46,002 nucleotides of DNA from DATMGU01 sp035555315 (GCA_035555315.1 DATMGU010000068.1:1-46002); one strand, 5' to 3'. Positions 34,948 through 43,074 are shown, counted from the stretch's first letter. Numbers and translations: made by a program. The notes: generated by a model not told the origin, from the letters alone.

Positions 34948-35721
34948 TTACGAGCGCTGAAGCTTAGGCGCTCGATAGAGTCGCGCGCCATCAACCCGGC
35001 GCGGCGGCGACGGCAGCTTGTCGACAAGTGCCGCGAGCCCGTCGCTATAGCGCTGTCGCAGATCCGTCCAATACGCGTCCTGCTTGTCGAACGTCACCAG
35101 ATTGGCGTCCGAGAAACTGTCGGTCGCATAGCGCAGCAGATCGATCGGCGCCTCGACCGATAGGTTGCTGCGGATCGTGGCATCAAAGGAGAGCAGGGCG
35201 AGTTTGGCACCCTCGTCGAGGTTGCTTTCCGCGCTCAAGCCGCGGTCGAGGATCGGTTTGCCGTATTTGGTCTCGCCGATCTGCAGGAAGCGCGAACGGT
35301 CAGAGGCCTCGACGAAATTGCCGGCTGAATAGATCTGGAACAGCCGCGGCGGCTCGCCTTCGATCTGGCCGCCGACCAGAAAACTGGCGCTTGGATCGCC
35401 ATAGGACTGCACGTAGTCGCCGTCGCGGGCGATCACGTCGCGCAAGGTCCGTCCGACCAGCACGGCCACGTCGAACAGCGTCTGCGCCGTGTGGATGTCC
35501 TGGTCGGGAAGACGGGAGCCCGCCGTTTGCCGCAGCGCCGCCACCACCGCCTGGGTTGTCGCGAGGTTGCCGGCCGCCAGCAAGGTGACGACCCGGCTGC
35601 CCGGTATGCTGAACAGGGAGAGCTTGTTGACCAGCGCGATCTGATCAACCCCGGCGCTCGATCGAGAATCCGAGGCGAGCACGAGGCCCGCCGGTAACAG
35701 GATGCCTAAGCAATAGGTCAT
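34948..35721 (-). CDS. Anbu proteasome-type protease
   Basis: A 257-residue Ntn hydrolase of the Anbu family, bacterial relatives of proteasome beta subunits. The start at 35721 gives MTYCLGILLPAGLVLASDSR, placing Thr2 as the N-terminal nucleophile after Met removal. Asp18 and Lys33 (in VNKL) fit the proteasome-type active site. A longer frame to 35784 would bury the nucleophile. Other matches are YGDPSASFLVGGQIEGEPPR and IYSAGNF. Anbu is usually encoded with an ATP-grasp protein, an alpha-E domain protein and a transglutaminase-like protein. None is present here. Confidence 0.92.
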   Translation of the reverse strand: MTYCLGILLPAGLVLASDSRSSAGVDQIALVNKLSLFSIPGSRVVTLLAAGNLATTQAVVAALRQTAGSRLPDQDIHTAQTLFDVAVLVGRTLRDVIARDGDYVQSYGDPSASFLVGGQIEGEPPRLFQIYSAGNFVEASDRSRFLQIGETKYGKPILDRGLSAESNLDEGAKLALLSFDATIRSNLSVEAPIDLLRYATDSFSDANLVTFDKQDAYWTDLRQRYSDGLAALVDKLPSPPRRVDGARLYRAPKLQRS

Positions 35722-35940
35722 AATGTTCACTCCGGCCGGGGGTCGCCGGACATTCGGCGGTGTCCCCCCACGTTTCGGGACCACTTTGCCCGAGGAAGCC
35801 GGAAGATTTTCCTAACGTCTTGTGAGATGGGAAGCGCCACGGCGGCGAAGGGCAGGTGAGGCCAATTTGATCAAAGTCTAGGCGATTCGGATTTTCCTCT
35901 AAAAAATAGGCAAAAGTCGGTCGTGCCGCGTATCGCAGCA

Positions 35941-35956
35941 TGGCTCGGTTCTTGCC
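35941..35956 (+). promoter_or_regulatory. Sigma-54 (-24/-12) promoter upstream of the flavin monooxygenase gene
   Basis: TGGCTCG-GTTC-TTGCC matches the RpoN consensus TGGCACG-N4-TTGCW in all invariant positions, with GG and GC exactly ten bases apart. Transcription would start near 35967, about 34 bases before the ATG at 36001. A TTTGATCAAA palindrome at 35866-35875, some 95 bases upstream of that start, is a possible activator site. Confidence 0.7.
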
Positions 35957-36000
35957 TGCCTCGGACGTATCAATCGGACAGTTATGACAGGGAGGGATCG

Positions 36001-37299
36001 ATGCCGAAGCGTTTCCATCTGGGATGGTTCACGAATTTCACGTCCGGCGAGTGGAACGGCGCTTTCTCGTCCGGCGGCTCGCCCTGGGACGGCAAAATGT
36101 ATGTCGATATGGCGCAGGCGATGGAGCGCGCCTGCTTCGACTACATCATGCTGGAGGACACGCTGATGGTGTCCGAGGCCTATCAGGGCACGGCGGAGGC
36201 GACCCTGCGCTATGCGCTGCAGGCGCCCAAGCACGACCCGTTGCCGCTGGCGGCGATCATCGCGTCGGCCACCACGCATCTCGGCGTCGTCGCCACCATG
36301 TCGACGATGGCCTATCCGCCTTTCATGCTGGCGCGCCTCTCCTCGACCATCGACTCTCTTTCGGGCGGTCGCTTCGGCTGGAACATCGTCACCAGCGGCG
36401 AGGATGCCGCCGCCCAGAATTTCGGCATGGACGAGTTGCCGCCGCGCGAGGCGCGCTACGAGATGGCCGACGAATATGTCGAACTGGTCAGCAAGCTGTT
36501 CGAGACATGGGAACCCGATGCGGTGGTGATGGACCGGGAGCGCGACGTCTATGCCGACCACACCAAGGTCCACCCCATCCATTTCGAAGGCAAATACTTC
36601 AAATGCCGCGGCCCGCTGAACACCGTACGCTCGCCGCAGGGGCGACCGGTCTATGTCCAGGCGGGCGGCTCCCCGCGAGGCCGGGAATTCGCCGCGCGCA
36701 CGGCGGATTCGGTCATCGCGATCGGCAATGGCGTCAGCGGCATGAAAGAATACCGCGACGATGTGCGCCGGCGCGCGGTCGCCGCCGGCCGCGATCCCGA
36801 TGACATCAAGGTGCTGTTCCTCGTCTATCCGGTGGTCGGTGAGACGAGCGAGGAGGCGCGGGCCAAATACCGGCGGATGGTCAGCTCGCCGGAGTATATC
36901 GAGGCGTCTCTGGCCGCGATCGGGACGGTCACGGATATCGATTTCTCGAAATTCGACCTCGATGCCGAATTACCGCGCCTCACGACCAATGGCGAGCAGG
37001 GGTCGCTCGACAAATTCGCCCAATGGGGCAGTGGCAAGACCCTGCGCCAGCTCGCCTCCGAACGCTACGATGGCGGGCTCGACCTGATCGGTACGCCCGA
37101 CGAGGTGGCTGAACGGATGGGTGCGGCGATGGAGGCGATCGGTGGCGACGGGTTTCTGATCAGCACGCCGTTCCAGCGGACCAGCCGCCGGGTGATCGTC
37201 GAGATCACCGAGGGGCTGGTGCCGGCCTTGCAACGCCGCGGTCTCGTCCGGACATCCTATAAGAGCAAGACTCTGCGCGACACGCTGAAGGAGTTCTGA
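36001..37299 (+). CDS. LLM-class flavin-dependent monooxygenase (NtaA/DmoA family)
   Basis: A 432-residue FMN-dependent oxygenase of the luciferase-like family. The N-terminus KRFHLGWFTNFTSGEWNG and the central VYVQAGGSPRGREFAARTAD match the NtaA/SnaA/DmoA branch (nitrilotriacetate, pristinamycin, dimethylsulfide monooxygenases), as do LSSTIDSLSGGRFGWNIVTS and the C-terminal GTPDEVAERM. It needs FMNH2 from a separate reductase, which is not encoded here. GGGAGG precedes the ATG by about seven bases. A sigma-54 promoter and the downstream amino-acid transporter suggest use of a nitrogen-containing compound. Confidence 0.93.
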   Translation: MPKRFHLGWFTNFTSGEWNGAFSSGGSPWDGKMYVDMAQAMERACFDYIMLEDTLMVSEAYQGTAEATLRYALQAPKHDPLPLAAIIASATTHLGVVATMSTMAYPPFMLARLSSTIDSLSGGRFGWNIVTSGEDAAAQNFGMDELPPREARYEMADEYVELVSKLFETWEPDAVVMDRERDVYADHTKVHPIHFEGKYFKCRGPLNTVRSPQGRPVYVQAGGSPRGREFAARTADSVIAIGNGVSGMKEYRDDVRRRAVAAGRDPDDIKVLFLVYPVVGETSEEARAKYRRMVSSPEYIEASLAAIGTVTDIDFSKFDLDAELPRLTTNGEQGSLDKFAQWGSGKTLRQLASERYDGGLDLIGTPDEVAERMGAAMEAIGGDGFLISTPFQRTSRRVIVEITEGLVPALQRRGLVRTSYKSKTLRDTLKEF

Positions 37300-37331
37300 C
37301 ACGCCGCGGCTGGGCGATCCCGCGGTGCAAC

Positions 37332-37347
37332 TGGCATGCGACTTGCG
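37332..37347 (+). promoter_or_regulatory. Sigma-54 (-24/-12) promoter upstream of the amino-acid transporter operon
   Basis: TGGCATG-CGAC-TTGCG has the invariant GG and GC ten bases apart and differs from the RpoN consensus at only two variable positions. The start would be near 37358, about 96 bases before the GTG of the binding-protein gene. It lies about 30 bases after the stop of the monooxygenase gene, so the transporter can be expressed separately. Confidence 0.7.
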
Positions 37348-37453
37348 AATGGCAGGAATGCGAGGGGGTCGGCCCATCACTGAATGGATCGGCGATCAAT
37401 CAAGGGACCGGCCAACACGGAGTTACCGGTGGGGCGGCAATAGGAGATTTCGA

Positions 37454-38233
37454 GTGAAAATAGCGCATTTCTTGTCGGCATTGGGGTTGGCGACATGCTT
37501 GGTCGGCGCAGCCGCCCAAGCGAAAGAGTGGAAGACCGTCCGGATCGGCATGGACGCCACATATGCGCCCTTCGAGAGTGTCAATCCGAAGGGCGAGATC
37601 GTCGGCTTCGAGGTCGATTACGGCAAGGCGCTCTGCGCGAAGATGCAGGTGACCTGCACCTTCCAGAACCAGGATTGGGACGGCATCATCCCGTCGCTGC
37701 TGGCCGGCAAGTTCGACGTGATCTTTTCCGCCATGAACATCACGGACGAACGCAAGAAGAAGGTGAATTTCTCCGACATGTATTTCGCGACCCCGCCGGT
37801 GTTCATGGGTCAGGCCTCGAACAAGAGTAACGATGTTTCGCCCGCGGCGCTGAAGGGCAAGACGATCGGGGCACAGTCCTCGACGACCTTCGCCAATTAC
37901 CTGGCGAAGTTCTATCCGGAGTCGACCATCAAGCTCTATCCCACCGGTGACGAGCCCAACATCGAACTGGCCAATGGCCGGCTCGACTATGCCGTCAACG
38001 ACAGCATCGTGGGCGGGCTCTTTATCGAGAAGAGCGGCAACGGGTGTTGCCGCATCATCTCCGAGATCAAGCGCCTCCCGGAAATCTTCGGCCCGGGTGT
38101 CGGCGCCGCGTTCCGGCAGGAGGATACCGACCTGCGCGACATGTTCAACAAGGCGATCGCCGCCGCGGACGATGACGGCACCTTCAAGAAGATCGCGGCG
38201 ACCTATTTCAAAGTCGACATCCGAGGCAAGTAA
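37454..38233 (+). CDS. Polar amino-acid ABC transporter substrate-binding protein
   Basis: A 259-residue periplasmic protein of the SBP_bac_3 family (Lys/Arg/Orn/His binding type). I chose the GTG at 37454: AGGAG lies seven bases upstream and it gives a clean signal peptide MKIAHFLSALGLATCLVGAA with cleavage near AQA-KE. The mature start VRIGMDATYAPFESVNPKGE and VGFEVDYGKALC are typical, as are DWDGIIPSLLAGKFDVIFSAM and ITDERKKKVNFSDMY. It is followed by two permease genes. A sigma-54 promoter upstream suggests induction under nitrogen limitation. Confidence 0.93.
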   Translation: MKIAHFLSALGLATCLVGAAAQAKEWKTVRIGMDATYAPFESVNPKGEIVGFEVDYGKALCAKMQVTCTFQNQDWDGIIPSLLAGKFDVIFSAMNITDERKKKVNFSDMYFATPPVFMGQASNKSNDVSPAALKGKTIGAQSSTTFANYLAKFYPESTIKLYPTGDEPNIELANGRLDYAVNDSIVGGLFIEKSGNGCCRIISEIKRLPEIFGPGVGAAFRQEDTDLRDMFNKAIAAADDDGTFKKIAATYFKVDIRGK

Positions 38234-38258
38234 TCCCCATGGGTAGGAGGTTGGCATC

Positions 38259-38960
38259 ATGACCTGGTACAGCCTCCTATTCGGTGCCGATGGGTGGGGC
38301 TCCCTGCTCCTCGCCGGGACCGTGACCACCGTCCTCCTGGCCGTCATCACCGTGCCGTTCGGTTTCGGTGGCGGCCTGCTCCTCGCGGTGCTGAAACTGG
38401 CGCCCAGCCGCCCACTGCGTATTCTATGCGACGCCTATACGACGTTTTTCCGGGGTATTCCGGATCTGCTGGCGCTGTTCATCGTCTATTTCGGCATGCA
38501 GGCGCTGGTCGACAAGCTCGGCCACCTGCTCGGTCTTGAGGCGCGTCTCGAACTCAACGCCTTCGCCGCCGGCGTCATCGCCCTCTCGGTCGTGGTCGCC
38601 GCCTATTCGAGCGAAGTCTGGATCGCCTCGCTGAACGCCATCCCGTCGGGACAGGGCGAGGCGGCGCGGGCGCTCGGCCTGGATCGCAAGCAGGTCTTCT
38701 TCCTGGTCACTCTGCCGCAACTCGGTCGCGTCGCCCTGCCGGGGCTGGGCAATATCTGGGCCGTCTTGATGAAGGATACCTCGCTGATCTCGACCCTGGC
38801 GGTCACGGATCTGCTGCGCGCCGCCTCAGAGGCCAGCAAGGCCACCACGCGACCGCTCGTGTTCTATTCGGCGGCGGCCGGGCTCTATCTGGTCTTCAGC
38901 ATCGCGTCCAACATCTTCCAGGGCTATCTCGAGCGGCGCGCCAACCGGGGGTATGCGTGA
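38259..38960 (+). CDS. Polar amino-acid ABC transporter permease (HisQ-type)
   Basis: A 233-residue inner-membrane permease with about five membrane segments, of the HisQ/ArtQ type. The N-terminal GSLLLAGTVTTVLLAVITVP and the TTFFRGIPDLLALFIVYFG segment match the family. The EAA coupling loop is SGQGEAARALGLDRKQVFFL followed by VTLPQ. It follows the binding-protein gene by 25 bases, and its stop overlaps the start of the second permease gene. The two should form a heterodimeric channel. Confidence 0.94.
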   Translation: MTWYSLLFGADGWGSLLLAGTVTTVLLAVITVPFGFGGGLLLAVLKLAPSRPLRILCDAYTTFFRGIPDLLALFIVYFGMQALVDKLGHLLGLEARLELNAFAAGVIALSVVVAAYSSEVWIASLNAIPSGQGEAARALGLDRKQVFFLVTLPQLGRVALPGLGNIWAVLMKDTSLISTLAVTDLLRAASEASKATTRPLVFYSAAAGLYLVFSIASNIFQGYLERRANRGYA

Positions 38961-39781
38961 TGGGCCAGACCCTGCAGGCTTTTGCCGGCTTTCTCGTCAA
39001 TTACGATCTGCTGGCGACCTGGGGCTGGCGGCTCTGGGCTGGGCTGCAGATCACCCTCGAGGTCGTGGCCCTCTCCTGCGCTATCGGTTTCGTGCTGGCC
39101 TATCCCATCTGTCTGGCCCGCATGTCCCGCAATCTCGTCCTGTCGAATCTGGCGCTTGCTTACATCACGTTCTTTCGCGGCACGCCGTTGCTCTGCCAGC
39201 TCTATCTCTTTTATTACGGTGCCGGAGAGGTAAGGCCGTTCCTAACGGATATCGGCTTATGGTGGTTCTTCCGCGAGGCCTTCTATTGCTGCATCCTCGC
39301 TTTCAGTCTCAACACCGCCGCCTACCAAGCCGAGATCATGCGTGGCGCGCTCGCCTCGGTGGCGCGCGGCCAAACCGAGGCGGCGAGATCGCTCGGCCTG
39401 TCGCCTTACCGAACCGCCCGGCACGTGATCTGGCCGCAGGCATTCCTCGTGGCCTTGCGGCCGTTCGGCAACGAACTGATCGGCATGATCAAGGCCAGCG
39501 CCTTGGCGGCGATCGTCACCCTGCTGGATCTGTTTGGCCAGACGCGGTTCGTCTTCGCACGGACCTTCGATTTCTCGATCTATCTCTATTGCGCGCTCAT
39601 CTACCTCGCCATGACCGAGGGCATCCGCCGGCTCTGGAATTGGATGGAACGGGGGCTCTCCAAACATTTGGTGAGGGGCACGCGCGGGGGTGCTCTTGCC
39701 GCGGGCCGTGCCGGACCGGTGCCGTCGACCGACGCCGCGCTCGAGGGCGGTGCCGTTCCAACCATGAGTCGGGTCAGATAA
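38960..39781 (+). CDS. Polar amino-acid ABC transporter permease (HisM-type)
   Basis: A 273-residue permease of the HisM/ArtM type. The ATG at 38960 overlaps the upstream TGA; the GTG at 38957 would add one residue. The coupling loop reads RGQTEAARSLGLSPYRTARH followed by VIWPQA, and ITFFRGTPLLCQLYLFYYG is also typical. The last 40 or so residues after SKHLVRGTRG are a low-complexity extension absent from usual family members. No ATP-binding gene follows: the next DNA holds a DUF72 gene fragment, so the HisP-type ATPase must be elsewhere or was lost. Confidence 0.93.
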   Translation: MGQTLQAFAGFLVNYDLLATWGWRLWAGLQITLEVVALSCAIGFVLAYPICLARMSRNLVLSNLALAYITFFRGTPLLCQLYLFYYGAGEVRPFLTDIGLWWFFREAFYCCILAFSLNTAAYQAEIMRGALASVARGQTEAARSLGLSPYRTARHVIWPQAFLVALRPFGNELIGMIKASALAAIVTLLDLFGQTRFVFARTFDFSIYLYCALIYLAMTEGIRRLWNWMERGLSKHLVRGTRGGALAAGRAGPVPSTDAALEGGAVPTMSRVR

Positions 39782-39843
39782 CTCGTCGGGGCGGAGGAGG
39801 GCGTAACGGGGAACCCAGCGGGAAGCCGGCCCGTTGGTGTGTC

Positions 39844-39936
39844 ATGCCAAAATCGCCCCATACCAAATCACCCGGCACCAAATCGGCCGATATACGCATC
39901 GGCATATCGGGATGGCCCTATGCGCCGTGGCGCGGC
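39844..39936 (+). pseudogene. 5' fragment of a DUF72 gene
   Basis: From an ATG at 39844 the frame reads a short polar leader and then DIRIGISGWPYAPWRG, which is how DUF72 proteins begin (IRIGxxGWxYxxWRG). After about 31 residues the similarity stops abruptly, and the frame continues without recognisable sequence to a stop at 40110. The rest of the usual 240-300 residue protein is missing. This is probably a remnant left by a deletion, perhaps the same event that removed the transporter ATPase. Confidence 0.6.
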
Positions 39937-40066
39937 GCGCCCGTTGCGTCACGCCATCGAGATCCGCCACTCAGACATTGTTCCGACTTGGTTACTGCAA
40001 CCGATCGGCCACCAAACGGTCATTGCGAGGCGCCGGGGAACAGCCCAGGTTCCCGGTCCGTCAGGG

Positions 40067-40095
40067 CATTCCCGACAGGATCTGTCGGGGGAATG
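40067..40095 (+). other. Hairpin upstream of the HicB-like gene
   Basis: CATTCCC and GACA on the left pair with TGTC and GGGAATG on the right, with two unpaired G. The loop is GGATC. It ends 25 bases before the HicB-like start, so it may be an operator or a leader structure. Another dyad, GGGAAC/GTTCCC, lies just upstream (40036-40055). Confidence 0.4.
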
Positions 40096-40120
40096 TCAGG
40101 TCGAACCTGAGGAGCTTAGA

Positions 40121-40507
40121 ATGGCGAAAACGCAGTTTTCAGTATCTGCTCATTGGGACGCCGATGCAGATCTCTGGTGGTCGAGTTGTGATGAAGCGCC
40201 GTTGGCGACCGAGGCGCCGACCTTCGAAGAGCTGCTGGAAAACGTCGTCGATCTCGTGCCGGAAATCATCGCGCTCAACGAACGCTTCAAGCCCGGAGAT
40301 GCCATTGAGATCTTGATGCAGGCGAAACGGTCCGAGGCCTTGGTGCTCCGGGAAGGCTCGGCGGAGGCGGCCACCCTTTCCTGGCGCCGTGTGATGTCCC
40401 ACTTGGCGCCGACGCCGCTGCGGCCAGCCTCAAAGGACAGGGCCGCAAGGGATAGGGACATTTTTGTTGTCTCTTCGCCCGCCCGGGCCGTCCGGTTTGC
40501 CCCATAG
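40121..40507 (+). CDS. HicB-like/DUF1902 orphan antitoxin with an unusual tail
   Basis: A 128-residue protein. Residues 5-60 fit the DUF1902/HicB-like partial RNase H fold: FSVSAHWDADADLWWSS, PLATEAPTFEELLENVV and DLVPEIIALNE. These proteins normally end at 75-90 residues and partner a small HicA RNase. Here the frame runs on for about 50 residues of basic, low-complexity sequence (TPLRPASKDRAARDRDIF) that looks non-coding, which suggests a frameshift or loss of the normal stop. No HicA gene is seen on either side. GAGGAG precedes the ATG. Confidence 0.7.
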   Translation: MAKTQFSVSAHWDADADLWWSSCDEAPLATEAPTFEELLENVVDLVPEIIALNERFKPGDAIEILMQAKRSEALVLREGSAEAATLSWRRVMSHLAPTPLRPASKDRAARDRDIFVVSSPARAVRFAP

Positions 40508-40593
40508 GCGGACCGTCTGTCTCCCAACTGCCCCCGCCGGTTCACCGACGCGTGTCAAATCCCACGGCTCCGGTGGGGGAATGCTTCCGCCGA

Positions 40594-41028
40594 CTAATCC
40601 GACTTCGCCTTGAAGGCCATCGCGACGCCGTTCATGCAGAACCGCTCGCCGGTCGGCGCCGGGCCGTCGGGGAATACATGGCCGAGATGGCCGCCGCATT
40701 GGCTGCAATGCACTTCGGTACGGGGATAGGCCAGCACATAGTCCGTCGAGGTGGCGACTGCCCCCTCGATCGGCGCGAAGAAGCTGGGCCAACCGCAATG
40801 GCTGTCGAATTTCGTCTCCGAGGTGAACAACGGCGCGCCGCAGCCGGCGCATTCATAGGTGCCCGGCTCATAGATCTTGTCGAGCGGGCTGGTCCCCGCC
40901 CGTTCGGTACCGTGCTGGCGAAGCACGCGAAACTGCTCCGGCGTTAGCTCCGCGCGCCACTCCGCCTCGGATTTGGTGATCGGGGTGTCGGCCTCGGGAG
41001 TTTTCTTGCCGAAAAGACGATCGAGCAT
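40594..41028 (-). CDS. msrB: Peptide-methionine (R)-S-oxide reductase MsrB
   Basis: A 144-residue enzyme that reduces the R-sulfoxide of methionine in oxidised proteins. The zinc site is Cys60, Cys63, Cys108 and Cys111 (CAGC and CSQC). The catalytic Cys131 lies in ERFCMNG, with HLGHVFPDGP before it, and Cys78 in HCGWPSF may be the resolving residue. There is no export signal, so it should act in the cytosol. It diverges from the hydroxyacid dehydrogenase gene with 160 bases between starts. No msrA is nearby. Confidence 0.96.
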   Translation of the reverse strand: MLDRLFGKKTPEADTPITKSEAEWRAELTPEQFRVLRQHGTERAGTSPLDKIYEPGTYECAGCGAPLFTSETKFDSHCGWPSFFAPIEGAVATSTDYVLAYPRTEVHCSQCGGHLGHVFPDGPAPTGERFCMNGVAMAFKAKSD

Positions 41029-41188
41029 CGGATATCCTCGCTGGTTTCCTGCCCTAGGATATGGGAAGCGAACCGTATTTCGTCAGTCATCTTTTTGTGA
41101 GGCATTCGTTCTCATAGGCTGGTTCCGGACGCGCGTGTCGGGCATTCTGCTGTCGCTTTCGCCGTCACAGACCCGCAGGAGTTCTTGT

Positions 41189-42127
41189 ATGAAGCCAGAC
41201 ATCGCTGTTGTCAGCGGCATGCCGCCGTTCACGGCGGAGGCGCTGGAGGCGTCGTTTACCGTGCACAAGGTGTATGAGGCGGCCGACAAGCCCGCGTTTT
41301 TGGCGCGCATCGCCGACCGCGTCCGCGGTATCGCCACCAGCGGCGGCGGTGGGGCGAAGGCCGCGTTGATGGACGCGCTCCCCAACACCGAGATCATCGG
41401 CTGTTTCGGGGTCGGCTATGACGCGATCGACATCGACGCCGCGAAGGCGCGCGGCATCCGGGTCACCAATACGCCGGACGTGTTGACCGATGACGTGGCC
41501 GATCTGGCATTGATCCTGCTGCTCGACGCGGCGCGCATGGTCAGCGCCTCGGACCGCTATGTGCGGGCGGGGCTATGGCCCAAGGCGTCGTATCGCCTGA
41601 CCCAAGCGGTTGCCGGCAAGACCGCCGGGATCATCGGGCTGGGTCGGATCGGCAAGGCGATCGCCAAGCGGCTGGAAGCCTGCGGCATGCGCATCGCCTA
41701 TCATGGCCGGAGCAAGCAAGCGGGTGTCGAGTACCCGTATTACGCTACGGCGCGCGACTTGGCCGAGGCATCGGATTTCCTGGTATTGGCCTCGCCGGGA
41801 GGGACCGAGACCTATCACCTGGTCTCGGCCGAGGTGCTGGCGGCCCTGGGCCCGAAAGGCACGCTGATCAACATTGCCCGTGGCAGCGTGGTCGATGAGG
41901 CGGCGATGATCGAAGCGCTGAAGAACGGCAGTTTGGGAGCGGCCGGCCTCGATGTGTTCGAGAACGAGCCGCATGTGCCGGAGGCGCTGTTCGGTATGGA
42001 TAATGTCGTGCTGCTGCCGCATGTCGGCAGTGCCACGCTGGAGACGAGGCAGGCGATGGGACAGTTGATGATCGATAACCTGATCGCCCATTTCGCGGGC
42101 GAACCCTTGCTGACGCCGGTCGCCTGA
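41189..42127 (+). CDS. D-isomer-specific 2-hydroxyacid dehydrogenase
   Basis: A 312-residue NAD(P)-dependent enzyme of the glyoxylate/hydroxypyruvate reductase group. The nucleotide motif is GLGRIG (150-155). The catalytic residues are Arg231 (NIARGSVVDE), Glu260 (FENEPHVPE) and His278 (LLPHVGSAT). The substrate loop GCFGVGYDAIDIDAAKARGI is intact. I chose ATG 41189, with AGGAG six bases upstream. Its stop overlaps the ATG of the aminotransferase gene (TGATG), so the two are translationally coupled and may interconvert the same 2-oxo acid. Confidence 0.94.
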   Translation: MKPDIAVVSGMPPFTAEALEASFTVHKVYEAADKPAFLARIADRVRGIATSGGGGAKAALMDALPNTEIIGCFGVGYDAIDIDAAKARGIRVTNTPDVLTDDVADLALILLLDAARMVSASDRYVRAGLWPKASYRLTQAVAGKTAGIIGLGRIGKAIAKRLEACGMRIAYHGRSKQAGVEYPYYATARDLAEASDFLVLASPGGTETYHLVSAEVLAALGPKGTLINIARGSVVDEAAMIEALKNGSLGAAGLDVFENEPHVPEALFGMDNVVLLPHVGSATLETRQAMGQLMIDNLIAHFAGEPLLTPVA

Positions 42128-43047
42128 TGACCGGGACTGAGACACCCACCCCTTGGGCCGATGGGGCCGCCTATATCGATGGGCGCTACATGCCGATCCG
42201 CGAGGCGGCGATCCCGATCACCGATTGGGGCTATCGCCGGTCCGATGTCACCTATGACGTCGTCGGCGTGCGCGACGGCGCGTTCTTTCGGCTGGATGAT
42301 CACATCGCGCGATTCCGGGCCTCGATGCGCAGCCTGCGCCTCGATCCGGCCGAAACCGATGAGGATATCCGCCGCGTATTGACCGAATGCGTGCGCCGGT
42401 CCGGCTTGCGCGATGCCTATGTCGCGATGGATTGCCTGCGCGGCCGGCCAAAGCCGGGGCAGGTCTATCACCCGGTGAATTGCCGGAATTACCTGACCGC
42501 CTTCGCGATCCCCTGGATCTCGGTGATCCCGTTGGAAATCCAGGCGCGCGGCGCACATCTGGTCATCGCCGACACGCCGCGAATCTCGACGGCGAGCGTC
42601 GATCCCAGGGTCAAGAACTTCCATTGGGCGGATCTGACGCGCGGCCTGTTCGAGGCGCATGACCGGGGTGCCGATACCTGCGTGCTGCTCGATGCCGACG
42701 GTTTCGTGACCGAGGGGCCGGGGTTCAACGTCTTCGCGGTGCGCGACGGTGCCGTCGTGACGTCGGATCGGGGCGTGTTGGAAGGCATCACCCGGCTATC
42801 GGTGATGGACCTCTGCGCCGAGGCCGGCATCGAGTGCCGGGTCACGGCCGTCGATGCCGCCGAACTGCGCGACGCGGACGAGATCTTCCTGGCCACCACC
42901 GCGGGCGGCATCATGCCGGTCTCGCGCATCGACGGCCGCATCATGGGCAATGATCGGCCGGGCCCGATCTCGACCAAACTGCGCGACCGGTTCTGGCAAA
43001 AGCGCGCTGAGGGCTGGCACGCGACACCGATCGACTATGAAGGCTAG
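42127..43047 (+). CDS. Class IV PLP-dependent aminotransferase (D-amino-acid/branched-chain type)
   Basis: A 306-residue fold-type IV enzyme. The opening AAYIDGRYMPIREAAIPITDWG is characteristic, the PLP lysine is K163 in DPRVKNFHWADL, and the phosphate-binding region includes DADGFVTEGPGFNVFAV and VLEGITRLSVMDLC. The variant motif VKNFHWADL differs from standard BCAT and DAAT sequences and is closer to transaminases of uncertain or (R)-amine/D-amino-acid preference. It is coupled to the 2-hydroxyacid dehydrogenase gene. The pair would link a 2-oxo acid to both its amino and hydroxy forms. Confidence 0.93.
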   Translation: MTGTETPTPWADGAAYIDGRYMPIREAAIPITDWGYRRSDVTYDVVGVRDGAFFRLDDHIARFRASMRSLRLDPAETDEDIRRVLTECVRRSGLRDAYVAMDCLRGRPKPGQVYHPVNCRNYLTAFAIPWISVIPLEIQARGAHLVIADTPRISTASVDPRVKNFHWADLTRGLFEAHDRGADTCVLLDADGFVTEGPGFNVFAVRDGAVVTSDRGVLEGITRLSVMDLCAEAGIECRVTAVDAAELRDADEIFLATTAGGIMPVSRIDGRIMGNDRPGPISTKLRDRFWQKRAEGWHATPIDYEG

Positions 43048-43074
43048 GGACGCGATACCGGTATCACTCGCTCG

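Noticed and set aside
39834..40316. Alternative plus-strand frame overlapping the HicB-like gene
   Set aside because: Its sequence is Arg/Ser-rich and has no family, while the other frame holds a recognisable DUF1902 domain with a good ribosome binding site at 40121.
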